NCBI GenBank assembly: GCA_945873625.1
Contig: CAMCDS010000014.1
Location: 1 to 57,797 of the forward strand
DNA: 57,797 nt
Reading direction: 5' to 3'
DNA from: an uncultured Porphyromonadaceae bacterium
GTDB taxonomy: Bacteria; Bacteroidota; Bacteroidia; Bacteroidales; Muribaculaceae
The position numbers and the translations under genes were made by a program. Below the pieces are notes generated by a model. That model saw only the letters and a program-made list of their open reading frames with translations, did no database searches and was not told the DNA's origin. Positions 35,787-44,259 of this stretch are shown piece after piece. How positions within the stretch are numbered: position 1 is the first letter of the stretch; the number at the start of each line of letters is the position of its first letter.

Positions 35787-37166
35787 ATGAATTTCAGTCT
35801 TATCCACCACGAAGAGAACAACAACCGGCTGATACTCATCTTTGCCGGCTGGTCGACCGCCGCACCCCTCTATGCCGACATAAGAAGGAAGGGGTGGGAC
35901 ACGGCTGTGGTGGACGACTACACCGACCTGCGCCTCGACCCGTCGGCGCTTGAAGGCTATAAGACAGTCTACCTCTACGCATGGTCGCTCGGAGTATGGG
36001 CCGCCTCGCGCGTTCTCTCGGCCGACAGTATTACAATGGCCTTCGCCGTCAACGGCACGCTCCGACCGGTAGACGACCGGTTGGGAATCCCCGAAGCTAT
36101 TTTCACCGGCACGGCTGAAAACCTCGACGAGAGAAACCTGCGCAAGTTCCGCATGAGAATGGCCTCGCGCGCCATTTCGCCCGAAGCCCTCGGCGAGGGG
36201 GCGCGAGACGTGGAGCTGCTGCGCGACGAGCTGCTCGCCATAGCCGGCAGCAAGGAGCCGGCCAAGGAGCCGCCCCTCAGATGGCGACGGGCATACATCG
36301 GTTCCGCCGACCGCATATTCCCTCCTGAAAACCAGGCGGAGGCGTGGATTGCGTCAGGAAGCATCTGCGAAGAGACCATCACGGTCGACGCCCCCCACTA
36401 CATCCCGCTGAAAAGCATAGTCGACGCCACCATTCCCGACCTCGACAAGGTTGGGAAACGGTTTGAGGCTTCGGGCGACACCTACGACCTTCAGGCTTCG
36501 GCCCAGCTTCGCGCCGCCGGCCTGCTCGCTCAGATGGCGCAGGCCGCCCACACCCGCCCACACCCGCGGATGCTTGAAATCGGTCAGGGCACCGGACTCT
36601 TCACTCGCATTTACGCTCCGCTGCTCGACCCGGAGTCGATTGACTTCGTCGACATCTACCCCACACCGGTAATCGGAGCCTGTGCCACCGAGCGTTATCA
36701 CGTAGGCGACGCCGAGACGTTTATCGAAAGCGGCGGCCGGAGCTACGACATGATTGTGAGCGCGTCGACGATACAGTGGTTCCGCAATCTGCCGGGCTTC
36801 ATAGAAAGCGCCGCCCGGCGGCTGACACCCGGCGGCTCACTCGTATGCTCCACATTCCTGCCGGGCACTCTCGATATTTTCGACTCCTTCCGCCCGTCGC
36901 CCATGCTTTATCTCTCGAAGACCGAGATACTCAATGCCCTCAATTCAAATTTCGGCGAAGTGGAAAGCATCACCGACAGCGTGGAGCTGACCTTCGACTC
37001 GGCCAAAGACGCTCTGCGCCATCTGCGGCAGACCGGCGTAGGGGGTGCTTTCGGCCGCTTCGGCAGCCTGCGCCAGCTTGTCAGCTCACTTGAGGCCGAC
37101 CACGACCGTATCACCCTCCGCTTCAACATCCTCTGCTTCCGTGCCTCCTCGCCCCTGCCCGGCTGA
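35787..37166 (+). CDS. Fused pimeloyl-ACP methyl ester esterase BioG and malonyl-ACP methyltransferase BioC
   Basis: The 459-residue protein joins two biotin enzymes. Residues 1 to about 215 are BioG (DUF452 alpha/beta-hydrolase): ILIFAGWSTAAPLY, the nucleophile Ser67 in YAWSLGVWAA, and APHYIPLKS holding the likely histidine. Residues about 225-459 are BioC: FEASGDTYDLQASAQ, the SAM-binding MLEIGQGTGLF at 262-272, and VSASTIQWFRNLPGF. BioC methylates malonyl-ACP to disguise it for chain elongation and BioG removes the methyl at pimeloyl-ACP, so the fusion holds the first and last special steps of pimelate synthesis. I recall this fusion from Bacteroides. It ends the operon; bioB is not in the window. 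Confidence 0.92.
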   Translation: MNFSLIHHEENNNRLILIFAGWSTAAPLYADIRRKGWDTAVVDDYTDLRLDPSALEGYKTVYLYAWSLGVWAASRVLSADSITMAFAVNGTLRPVDDRLGIPEAIFTGTAENLDERNLRKFRMRMASRAISPEALGEGARDVELLRDELLAIAGSKEPAKEPPLRWRRAYIGSADRIFPPENQAEAWIASGSICEETITVDAPHYIPLKSIVDATIPDLDKVGKRFEASGDTYDLQASAQLRAAGLLAQMAQAAHTRPHPRMLEIGQGTGLFTRIYAPLLDPESIDFVDIYPTPVIGACATERYHVGDAETFIESGGRSYDMIVSASTIQWFRNLPGFIESAARRLTPGGSLVCSTFLPGTLDIFDSFRPSPMLYLSKTEILNALNSNFGEVESITDSVELTFDSAKDALRHLRQTGVGGAFGRFGSLRQLVSSLEADHDRITLRFNILCFRASSPLPG

Positions 37167-37178
37167 CGGCTCGCGGCC

Positions 37179-38036
37179 TCACAGCATCTCTATCGGCTCG
37201 TAAGGCACGGGCGTCTCCTCCTCTTCCGTGGCGTCGCGGGTGCGACCGTCTTTCCCGACGATATAGATCCGCCCCTTGCCTCCGCCGATGGCGGCGAGCT
37301 GAAAGGCTATCGGGGAATTGAAGCATCGCGCTATGGTCTTTGCGGCTTCGATGGCGGTACACGCCTTTTCCGACTCATAGTCATACCTGTAAATCGGGTC
37401 AGAACTTTTCTCGAATCCTTCCGCTTCCCATACGAACTGTCCGGCATCGTCCTGAATCCTGAGGATGAGCCCCGGCAGCCCCCCGAACTTATACGGTCCG
37501 TAAGGGAGAGGCAGTTCGGGCGCGAACCAGGCACTGTAATGCCGCCCGGAGAAATCGGCAGTAGCGAGCTGACACTCGTAGCCGAGAACCACGACCGTAG
37601 CGTCGGCAGCGAAATTCCACTGAATCTCAGGGACACGCTCGGAATAGCTCAGGATGTCCATACCGGACGGCAGGCGATATTTCATCTCGGCAACCCTCTC
37701 TTTCGGCGACACCATGATTTCGTAAGGCCATGGATTCCCCTTGGGATTGGAAAAGGCCTCTGCTCCCCGATGCATGTCGGCGGTCATGAGCGAGTCGTAG
37801 TGAAACAGTATCTCGCTGCGGTCCTTCACCGCCCGGCGCCCAATCAGCAGGGTCCTCACGTCGTCAAACCGGGTGTCGGCTTTTGAATGGCACGTGTAGT
37901 CCAGACGGTAGGTTACCTTGTAGAGCGCGGTGTCGACTGCCGTAGCCTTATCCAGACTGCATGAAAACAACGGCAACTGGGCGCAGGCCGGGAATATGCC
38001 GGCAACACCCATGAGTGAAAGCAATAACTTCTTCAT
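37179..38036 (-). CDS. GLPGLI-family secreted protein
   Basis: The 285-residue protein has a signal peptide (MKKLLLSLMGVAGIFPACAQ) and the motif that names the family, GLPGLI at 186-191 in KFGGLPGLILRIQDD, preceded by ELPLPYGPY. Other family traits are VTYRLDYTCHSK near the start, and YECQLATADFSGRHYSAWFAPELP. GLPGLI proteins are exported Bacteroidota proteins of unknown function, often encoded beside TonB-dependent receptor-like barrels, as here. The ATG at 38036 starts the signal peptide; 13 codons above it are open but not signal-like. It is the last gene of the block led by blaI. Confidence 0.88.
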   Translation of the reverse strand: MKKLLLSLMGVAGIFPACAQLPLFSCSLDKATAVDTALYKVTYRLDYTCHSKADTRFDDVRTLLIGRRAVKDRSEILFHYDSLMTADMHRGAEAFSNPKGNPWPYEIMVSPKERVAEMKYRLPSGMDILSYSERVPEIQWNFAADATVVVLGYECQLATADFSGRHYSAWFAPELPLPYGPYKFGGLPGLILRIQDDAGQFVWEAEGFEKSSDPIYRYDYESEKACTAIEAAKTIARCFNSPIAFQLAAIGGGKGRIYIVGKDGRTRDATEEEETPVPYEPIEML

Positions 38037-38078
38037 ATATCGGTATTTATAAAAGTATTCAGTAAGATATGCCAACGA

Positions 38079-39077
38079 TTACAACAGTATGAGCACGAAC
38101 CCTTTGCCGTCCCAGCCGATGAGCCGGGTATCGTCGATGGCGGCGATGCGATAAAGTGGATATGGCATGTTGAAATATCGGTCGATCACATTGCCGTTCC
38201 AGTCTATCTTATAGATGGTCGAAGCGTATCTGTCAGCGTCGTAATATCCATATCCCCAATGCAAGGCATAGATGTAATCGGGGGTATATGTCAAATCCAC
38301 TGTGTGCAGACTATTCATATCCTCGAAGTCTGCTGCTTCAAGCGTCTTCGGGTCGAATGTGTCTTCTCCGATTCTTACCGATTTAATTGGCTTGCCGTCG
38401 GTGTCGAATATCTCGATGACCGGGTGAAGTTTATAGGCAAAAGCGAGTCTGCTGTGTTTGTCTGAATACGCCATTTCCCCGGCGTTAGGCATCCATGTCT
38501 GTAATTCGGGAGAAACGTTAATCTGTCTGATAGTATCGATTTCTGATGCAGTGAGGTCGGCTGTCAAGGCATATTGGCGTCCCCCTTTCGGTTCTCTACC
38601 GACGAAGACGTATCTGTCCGGTCCCGTCATAAATACATCCTGTGCGTAGTGCGAGAGAGGGAACGGCACTATGCTGTTTGCATCCATGAGACATTGACGC
38701 GTACTGACAAACACCGTATCATTCTCGACGCCAAAAATCTCGCAATCGTCCTGACCGACGATGCGGAGTGTGCCATTGTCAGCGACGAAAGGATATGGCA
38801 TATACGAAACATAATAACCATGTCCACTCCGACCCATATCCGGGCTAACGTCGAGGGTATTACCCCGGCGGTCGAGCACGCCCCTGCGCATATACCGCTG
38901 TCCGTAACCGTCAGCACTTTCAAAGACGAAAAGCAGGGTATCGCCCGACATCTTCATATCCGAGATATGCCGTATCGGAGGCAAGGGATTGCCGGATATG
39001 ACGAGCTTTTCTGTTTCGGCTGCGGTTACGGCCACTGCCGACATCACAACCAGCAAAATACTAATCAACTGTTTCAT
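38079..39077 (-). CDS. TolB-like six-bladed beta-propeller protein (BF3164-like)
   Basis: The 332-residue protein has a signal peptide (MKQLISILLVVMSAVAVTAA) without a lipobox cysteine, then propeller-like repeats: DTLLFVFES, MRRGVLDRRGNTLDV, YVFVGREPKGGRQYAL, LAFAYKLHPVIEIFDTDGKPI, PDYIYALHWGYG and IYKIDWNGNVIDRYFN. This matches the TolB-like propeller family of Bacteroidota, of unknown function. Base composition is clearly more AT-rich than in the biotin genes to the left. It lies 11 nt after the receptor gene and 42 nt before the GLPGLI gene, all on the same strand, so a shared transcript is likely. Confidence 0.75.
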   Translation of the reverse strand: MKQLISILLVVMSAVAVTAAETEKLVISGNPLPPIRHISDMKMSGDTLLFVFESADGYGQRYMRRGVLDRRGNTLDVSPDMGRSGHGYYVSYMPYPFVADNGTLRIVGQDDCEIFGVENDTVFVSTRQCLMDANSIVPFPLSHYAQDVFMTGPDRYVFVGREPKGGRQYALTADLTASEIDTIRQINVSPELQTWMPNAGEMAYSDKHSRLAFAYKLHPVIEIFDTDGKPIKSVRIGEDTFDPKTLEAADFEDMNSLHTVDLTYTPDYIYALHWGYGYYDADRYASTIYKIDWNGNVIDRYFNMPYPLYRIAAIDDTRLIGWDGKGFVLILL

Positions 39078-39088
39078 AATCTTGTGTT

Positions 39089-41689
39089 TTAGAATATTCT
39101 GAATCGGATTTTGAGCAACACACTGCGAGGGCGTATGTTGTAGATTGCCTTTGAATCGGTAAGTGCCGAGAGGTCGGAGTAAATATACGACTTACGGTTG
39201 AGCAGGTTGTCGCACGACAGCGTAAAGCTGAAACGCTTAATGGTGTACTTCGCCTCTGCATTGAGCAGAAGGAAAGATTTGTCGCCGTCGTTGAAGTTGT
39301 TGTAATAATGGTAGAGCGATGTAGTCAGCGTTACGCCGCCGGGAATTGTAAAATCGAGCGATGCCTTGTTCGTTACGGTGCGTAGCCACGGAAATCTGTC
39401 ATATCCTTTCTGCTGTGTCGCCGATTGTGAGTAGTTGCCTTGATAGGATATACCTAACCATTTGAACGGAGTCAGGCTTATGTCGGCGTTGACTCCTACG
39501 CTGTTGCCGGAGTAGCGCAACACTTCGTCCTGAACGAGTAACGGACTGTCGTAATAGGAGTATGTAACCGAGGCTCCGATTTTCAGGCGTCGCCAGTCGA
39601 ATCCCTGACTTGCATGGATTTTCGTCGAGATCATATCTCCGCTCTCCGATGTGCGGCGGCTTATGGTGCGCTGCACTATTCCGTCGTAACAGGAGCCATA
39701 TAACACTTCGGGTGACTGTCTGTTCCACGAAATCTCCGCTCCGGCGAAGCTCATTGAAAGAATGTTCTTGAAATCGTAGCCTAACGAGTAATGTTGATTC
39801 ATGCCTTCGTATAGCCCTGCCACATCGTAAGCCGACAACTGGCGGTAAGATGTCAGTATGTGCCCGGAATACAGCGTTTCAATCGAGGGTGTCATATAAT
39901 TCAGCATTGCCGCCGCTTTGAGGTTATGGCTGCTGTTGAATTTATATGTGAAGTTGAGCGACGGCTCGACGCGGAAACGGTTTTTGTCGGTGATGTTGCC
40001 GTCAAGCCTGTTGTTCAGCCGGAACAGGCGGTATTTCATTGGCAGATACAGCGAGGCATGGATTTTGCGGGTGCTGAACATCACTTCTGCTCCTACTCCG
40101 GCATCGAGATAGTCGAGCGTCAGGTCATTGTTTGTTGCATCAAGCCGGCTTTCGAGTGAATTGTGATGATAATTGACTATCGCAGAGGGGTGCAAAGTGA
40201 AATTGCCGAGCTTGAATACAGACAGTAATCCCGCACTGTTCTCGGTGGAAATATTGCGTAAGTCCACGTGCTGATACAGCATATAGCCGGGAATGATATT
40301 AGGGAAAAGATTGGGAGAAACAGACAGGCTGTGCGGCCTCTTTTCCAAGTTGACAAGCGACGAAATTTCAAATCCACGGTCGGAGGAATTGCGGTGTGTG
40401 ATATGGAATTTATTGAGCAAGCGGTATGTGTCGGTCTTACCGATCTGGCTCACGTTGTCGCCTCCGGCTACAATTCTGCTGTCGGCATCGGTAGTGCTCC
40501 AATCAAATTTAAGCTGCTCTTTTAGATAGCTTTCATCGCCATTGTTCATATATGTAAGGTCGCCGTATGCTTTCTGCATACGCGCTGTGCCGTTCATTAT
40601 TTCGTCAACGGTATTCATTCCGCCGTCGGGCAGGTAATAGGTGGTCGTCGAATGGCTTTGCCTCGTGTCGCGGTCGTGCATATAGGCGGCGTTGATACCG
40701 AACTCGCCCGACTTGCCTACGCGATATACGTTGTTGAATGTGGCATTGTGTGAACGGTTGAAATAGTAGAAACGCTTGTCGATACCCGGAGCCGACGGCA
40801 TGGAGATTGTCGAGATATTGCTTGTGCGCGAATAATCGTTGTCGAAGGAATACAGCTCCTGCGACAAATCCTCGCCGGTGTTGTTGCCTTTGTATGTCGC
40901 GAGAAACTGGCTGTTGCGACGGAAATATGTCGCTATCGCTGAGTTGTTCCACAATCCTTCGTCGCCGTAGCCACCTCCGATTGTGGCAATGAGATTGAAC
41001 ACACCCTTGACACCCTCTTTCAGCCGCAAGTTGATTGATGCCTGTTCCTCGGGGCGCAGCCCTTTCAGCGCCTTGATGTCCTGATGGTTTTCAAGCACCT
41101 GTACTGTGGCGATGTTGTTGGGGTCGATGTTGTTGGTGGCAATGCCGTAATGCCCTTTCATAAGGTCAAGTCCTTCAATGTAAAAATTCTTGATAGGTTT
41201 CCCCTGATAAGACACCTGTCCGGCATCCGACACCGTTATGCCCGGCATTTTCTTCAAGACATCGGCTATCGACTGGTCGGTCTGCGAGAGGAAAGAGCCA
41301 ACATTATAATTTATGGTGTCGCCCTGCGAATAGATTTTCTTGGACTTTACGACAACCTCTTTCAATTCGACGGCGCGGTTCTCTACAATGATTTCATAGC
41401 TGCCGGTGCGGTTAGGTACTGTAATCTGTGCCGGAGCAATCTCGACACTTGACGCTTTGAGAATAAGACTGTCGCACTTGCTTTTCACCGACATTTGGAA
41501 CTTGCCGCTTTCATCGGTGAAGGCAGATGCCAATATCGTCTTCGGGGCATTGGCCGGTGATGCAATTACACTGACAAAATCCATACCGCCACCCTCGGCG
41601 TTTCTGACGACACCGCTTATATTGCTTTGACTAAAGGATTGAAGCACAAAGCAAAAAACCATTATAAGTGTAATAAACGTCTGTTTCAT
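39089..41689 (-). CDS. TonB-dependent receptor-like outer-membrane barrel
   Basis: The 866-residue protein begins with a signal peptide (MKQTFITLIMVFCFVLQSFSQ). A carboxypeptidase-regulatory-like domain follows (ISGVVRNAEGGGMDFVSVI, residues about 25-105). Then comes a plug-like domain (LKEVVVKSKK, IADVLKKMPGITVSDAG, FYIEGLDLMKGHYGIATNNI, VQVLENHQDIKAL) and a long barrel ending in VLLKIRFRIF. No clear TonB box and no SusD partner is seen, so this is the lone-barrel type. The carried substrate is unknown. The ATG at 41689 starts the signal peptide. Codon use is AT-richer than the window average. Upstream is a 249-nt gap separating it from the M56 gene. Confidence 0.88.
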   Translation of the reverse strand: MKQTFITLIMVFCFVLQSFSQSNISGVVRNAEGGGMDFVSVIASPANAPKTILASAFTDESGKFQMSVKSKCDSLILKASSVEIAPAQITVPNRTGSYEIIVENRAVELKEVVVKSKKIYSQGDTINYNVGSFLSQTDQSIADVLKKMPGITVSDAGQVSYQGKPIKNFYIEGLDLMKGHYGIATNNIDPNNIATVQVLENHQDIKALKGLRPEEQASINLRLKEGVKGVFNLIATIGGGYGDEGLWNNSAIATYFRRNSQFLATYKGNNTGEDLSQELYSFDNDYSRTSNISTISMPSAPGIDKRFYYFNRSHNATFNNVYRVGKSGEFGINAAYMHDRDTRQSHSTTTYYLPDGGMNTVDEIMNGTARMQKAYGDLTYMNNGDESYLKEQLKFDWSTTDADSRIVAGGDNVSQIGKTDTYRLLNKFHITHRNSSDRGFEISSLVNLEKRPHSLSVSPNLFPNIIPGYMLYQHVDLRNISTENSAGLLSVFKLGNFTLHPSAIVNYHHNSLESRLDATNNDLTLDYLDAGVGAEVMFSTRKIHASLYLPMKYRLFRLNNRLDGNITDKNRFRVEPSLNFTYKFNSSHNLKAAAMLNYMTPSIETLYSGHILTSYRQLSAYDVAGLYEGMNQHYSLGYDFKNILSMSFAGAEISWNRQSPEVLYGSCYDGIVQRTISRRTSESGDMISTKIHASQGFDWRRLKIGASVTYSYYDSPLLVQDEVLRYSGNSVGVNADISLTPFKWLGISYQGNYSQSATQQKGYDRFPWLRTVTNKASLDFTIPGGVTLTTSLYHYYNNFNDGDKSFLLLNAEAKYTIKRFSFTLSCDNLLNRKSYIYSDLSALTDSKAIYNIRPRSVLLKIRFRIF

Positions 41690-41790
41690 AAGGGTATGAA
41701 TGTGGCCGGACGCCAAAGGTTTGGCATCCAATTATGTAATAAGTAGCTTCAAAAAATTAATCGATATATGTAGCTTAGAAATCTTGTTCG

Positions 41791-41892
41791 CTAAAACTCG
41801 TTCTTTTTGGCCGCTATCCCCTTGTGTCTCAGTCGCAATGTAGAAATTGCTCCATCGTCACGCGGGAATATCGCCTCAAAAATAACTTCGTT
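41791..41892 (-). other. Short open frame without a start codon, possible gene remnant
   Basis: Between a stop at 41893-41895 and a TAG at 41791-41793 the minus strand reads 33 codons whose translation looks protein-like (VIFEAIFPRDDGAISTLRLR, then HKGIAAKKNEF) but has no usable start near its left end. It could be the tail of a decayed gene or a dispersed element. The rest of the 41690-41938 gap is AT-rich and I find no convincing promoter for the receptor gene in it. Confidence 0.3.
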
Positions 41893-41938
41893 TTATCTGA
41901 ACATTAATTTTTCTCAGCTACTTATGTATAATCTTAAT

Positions 41939-43243
41939 TTACTCCTTTTTCTTTAGATGAACCGGAACTATGAAGCGTACTTCCACAGGTCGGCCATTGT
42001 AGGTAATCTGTTCAAACCTTACGCCGTTAAATTTTCGACTGATAGCCACAGCAACCTCTGCTCCGTCGGGGCTATCGGATGAAACATTCTTGACTCTTCC
42101 ATCCTCATCTACCACAATATTGATATTTACTTTTGTGTCTTTATCAGGTTGGATTGTTTCAACAGAATACCGGATTATCTCCGCTAAAGGTTCCTGGTCT
42201 TCAAATGGAGATGGTATCACTGTAACGGTTTCGGTCTCCGGTTCTGACGTTTCGGATTCTATTCCGAGATCTTGGGGCGCGGGGTCCGGTTTCGTTTCTT
42301 CTGACGATAGTTCTTTGCGGAAACTATATCCGGATATGTCTGAGAGAAAGCGGGATGGAACAGGCATCGACAGTGCCGCGCCGGCAAGAGCGACAGCCGG
42401 AATTGCGCAGAGAGCAATCAGCATGGTCTTCCTCGACGAACGCTTCTTGCTCATTATAAGCACTCTTTTGCGGAAACTGCGCTTATCTGCCGCAAAACTG
42501 TTGGCGACAGGAATAGATCTGTTGCCCATCGCTTTGACAACCAGCAATCTTTGATAATCGTATGTTTCTATTCCTGAATTGATAACCGCCTCGTCCGCCT
42601 CAAACTCATGGTTGAGTTTCATAAGTTGTCTTGTCATCCATGCGAAGGGATTATACCATAGCAGGATACAAAAAAGGTCGGCAAAGAGTACGTCTATCCA
42701 ATGCCGCCGGTCGGTGTGTGCCTTTTCGTGAAGATAAACACTGCCAGACTCGTCAGCAGCCGAGCAATCATGCAGTAAAATGAAATTTCCCCAGCTGAAG
42801 GGGGCAGTCCGTTCATCGTTGATACGGCAAATGACGATGCCTTCGTTTTTAGTTCTCTCGCTTCCGGCTATAATGCTGAACAGGCGGATGTAAGAAATGA
42901 TTTCCCGGCACAGCAGCACCAGCACGCCGAAAAGATAGACCGCGAGAGCGACAGGCACCCACGCAAAAGCGCCTGCGGAAGCATCCGCGCCACTGCCGGA
43001 GGTTGCAGCCACCGGCTGTAACCCGACCTCTACCCCGTGCAGAAGATTACCGCCGGCCTCCGGGAACACCTTTACATCAACGTCGAAGAGCAACGGAAGA
43101 AGCAGCGACGCAGCCAGTCCGCAGATTATCGCGCCCCGATTGAAACGGAACGAGGTATTGCGGTTCACAATCAGGTGCAGTATCGGATACAGCACGAGAA
43201 TCATCACCGAAGCGGCAAGCGAGTATGAAAGAAGAGCACCCAT
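41939..43243 (-). CDS. M56 (BlaR1-type) membrane metallopeptidase with a TonB-like C-terminus
   Basis: The 434-residue protein has two N-terminal membrane spans (to about residue 52), a third near 96-112, then the M56 catalytic core with Zn motif HEKAH at 172-176 in SVYLHEKAHTDRRHWIDVL and the glutamate region NHEFEADEAV at 211-220. A further span follows near 280 (IALCAIPAVALAGAAL). The last 85 residues read as a TonB C-terminal domain (VNINIVVDEDGRVKNVSS ... PVEVRFIVPVHLK). BlaR1-type peptidases answer a signal and cause cleavage of the BlaI repressor. The TonB-like end could contact an outer-membrane receptor or act as the sensor. Its gene starts 2 nt after the blaI stop. Confidence 0.88.
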   Translation of the reverse strand: MGALLSYSLAASVMILVLYPILHLIVNRNTSFRFNRGAIICGLAASLLLPLLFDVDVKVFPEAGGNLLHGVEVGLQPVAATSGSGADASAGAFAWVPVALAVYLFGVLVLLCREIISYIRLFSIIAGSERTKNEGIVICRINDERTAPFSWGNFILLHDCSAADESGSVYLHEKAHTDRRHWIDVLFADLFCILLWYNPFAWMTRQLMKLNHEFEADEAVINSGIETYDYQRLLVVKAMGNRSIPVANSFAADKRSFRKRVLIMSKKRSSRKTMLIALCAIPAVALAGAALSMPVPSRFLSDISGYSFRKELSSEETKPDPAPQDLGIESETSEPETETVTVIPSPFEDQEPLAEIIRYSVETIQPDKDTKVNINIVVDEDGRVKNVSSDSPDGAEVAVAISRKFNGVRFEQITYNGRPVEVRFIVPVHLKKKE

Positions 43244-43245
43244 TG

Positions 43246-43620
43246 TCAGTCCTCCTTATCCTTGTGGGCTTTCTCCACCTCGTCGAGCAGACGCCTGAGG
43301 TCCTCGACCGGGATGTTTCCGTCTTCCACAAACGAGGACACAACCCTGAGATATGAGTTCTTGAAATATCGCCCCACTATCGACGAAAGGGATTTCTTCC
43401 CCATGTCTTCTTCAGCTACAACGGCATGGTAGAGATACGACTTCCCCTTCTGCGTATGCCCCACATATCCTTTCTCTTCAAGGGCACGGACTATCGTCGA
43501 TATAGTGTTGAAATGAGGCTTGGGCTCCTCATACAGTTCCACTATCTCCCTGACATACAGCGGGCCTTTCTTCCAGAACAGACCCAACACCTCTTCTTCT
43601 TTTGCGGTAAGCTTTTCCAT
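43246..43620 (-). CDS. BlaI/MecI/CopY-family transcriptional repressor
   Basis: The 124-residue protein is a winged-helix repressor of normal family length: LTAKEEEVLGLFWKKGPLYVREIVEL, then FNTISTIVRALEEKGYVGH (recognition helix) and QKGKSYLYHAVVAEEDM, then the dimerisation part ending in EKAHKDKED. BlaI dimers bind dyads near their own promoter and are inactivated by proteolysis triggered by the M56 partner. That partner is the next gene, 2 nt after. The ATG at 43620 (MEKLTAKEEE) is chosen because 10 further open codons above it are not family-like and reach toward the operator. Confidence 0.93.
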   Translation of the reverse strand: MEKLTAKEEEVLGLFWKKGPLYVREIVELYEEPKPHFNTISTIVRALEEKGYVGHTQKGKSYLYHAVVAEEDMGKKSLSSIVGRYFKNSYLRVVSSFVEDGNIPVEDLRRLLDEVEKAHKDKED

Positions 43621-43639
43621 AATACAGGTATTGATGCCG

Positions 43640-43684
43640 CAAAGATACAACTATATTTTGTAGTTACAACTATAACTTATAGTT
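43640..43684 (-). promoter_or_regulatory. blaI promoter with overlapping operator dyads
   Basis: On the minus strand, TATCTTTG (43647-43640) is the -7 box and GTTG (43670-43667), one change from TTTG, lies 19 nt upstream. Two related dyads overlap it: AACTA-n7-TAGTT at 43649-43665, inside the spacer, and AACTATA-ACT-TATAGTT at 43668-43684, on the -33 box. This is where a BlaI dimer would block polymerase, giving autoregulation. Confidence 0.65.
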
Positions 43685-43880
43685 AATAATTGTTAATCAC
43701 ATGAATATTTGCGACATTGGAACACGCTGCCGCGATCTCGGCAACCTTGCACCCCATCGTCCGGAAGTATTTTACTATGCGCCAATATTACAATTAAACG
43801 CACACCTGCAAAAATATTTGCGTCAGGCACGTTTTTATTACCATGCACCCGCGTTCCCGGAAGGGAGACGGGGAAATGAC

Positions 43881-43915
43881 AGAGAAGCCTGTCGGCAGTG
43901 CTGACAGGCTTCTCT
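43881..43915 (-). terminator. Terminator of tRNA-Cys
   Basis: AGAGAAGCCTGTC (43881-43893) pairs perfectly with GACAGGCTTCTCT (43903-43915), just after the tRNA on the minus strand. The U-run is weak (GTCATTTCC). The region 43685-43880 between it and the blaI operator shows nothing else I can support. Confidence 0.6.
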
Positions 43916-43919
43916 GAGG

Positions 43920-43990
43920 AGGTTCCAACCAGATTCGAACTGGTGTAAACGGTTTTGCAGACCGGTACCTAACCACTCGGACATGGAACC
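43920..43990 (-). tRNA. tRNA-Cys (anticodon GCA)
   Basis: On the minus strand the acceptor GGTTCCA (43990-43984) pairs with TGGAACC (43927-43921), and the discriminator is U73, as expected for cysteine. The anticodon loop CTGCAAA gives GCA. The T-arm GTTCGAATC is present. CCA is not encoded, unlike in the tRNA-Glu of this window. Confidence 0.95.
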
Positions 43991-44031
43991 ATCGATTTGA
44001 TTTATTCAAGGGGCTTTCCCCTTTTGCGCTG

Positions 44032-44063
44032 CAAAGTTAGACATAATTTCCGATTCCCACAAA
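44032..44063 (-). promoter_or_regulatory. Promoter of tRNA-Cys
   Basis: On the minus strand: TTTG (44063-44060), a 20-nt spacer, TAACTTTG (44039-44032). It is an exact match, about 40 nt ahead of the mature tRNA. Confidence 0.75.
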
Positions 44064-44239
44064 TTTTCACGCCACTTTTTTGAAACTTTATTTTTATCAC
44101 ATTAATTCTCAGCTTTTTATTTTTCACCCGTCATTTTCATCACCCGGCCTACGGAGGCGGAAGAAGCCCAAAAGCGCTTTTTCTACCCTCCCCGACACGT
44201 TTTTAAGCCCGGGAGGCGTGTAAATTCACGATTTTTTAC

Positions 44240-44247
44240 TACCTTTG
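44240..44247 (+). promoter_or_regulatory. -7 element of the purL promoter
   Basis: TACCTTTG followed by CCG matches the -7 pattern. No TTTG lies at the right distance upstream. The start would fall near 44254, only a few bases before the long hairpin at 44260-44306. Confidence 0.55.
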
Positions 44248-44259
44248 CCGAATAGTTTT

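Noticed and set aside
43701..43904. A 67-codon open frame with an ATG between the blaI operator and tRNA-Cys
   Set aside because: Composition and translation are not protein-like, it runs into the tRNA-Cys terminator stem, and no promoter precedes it.
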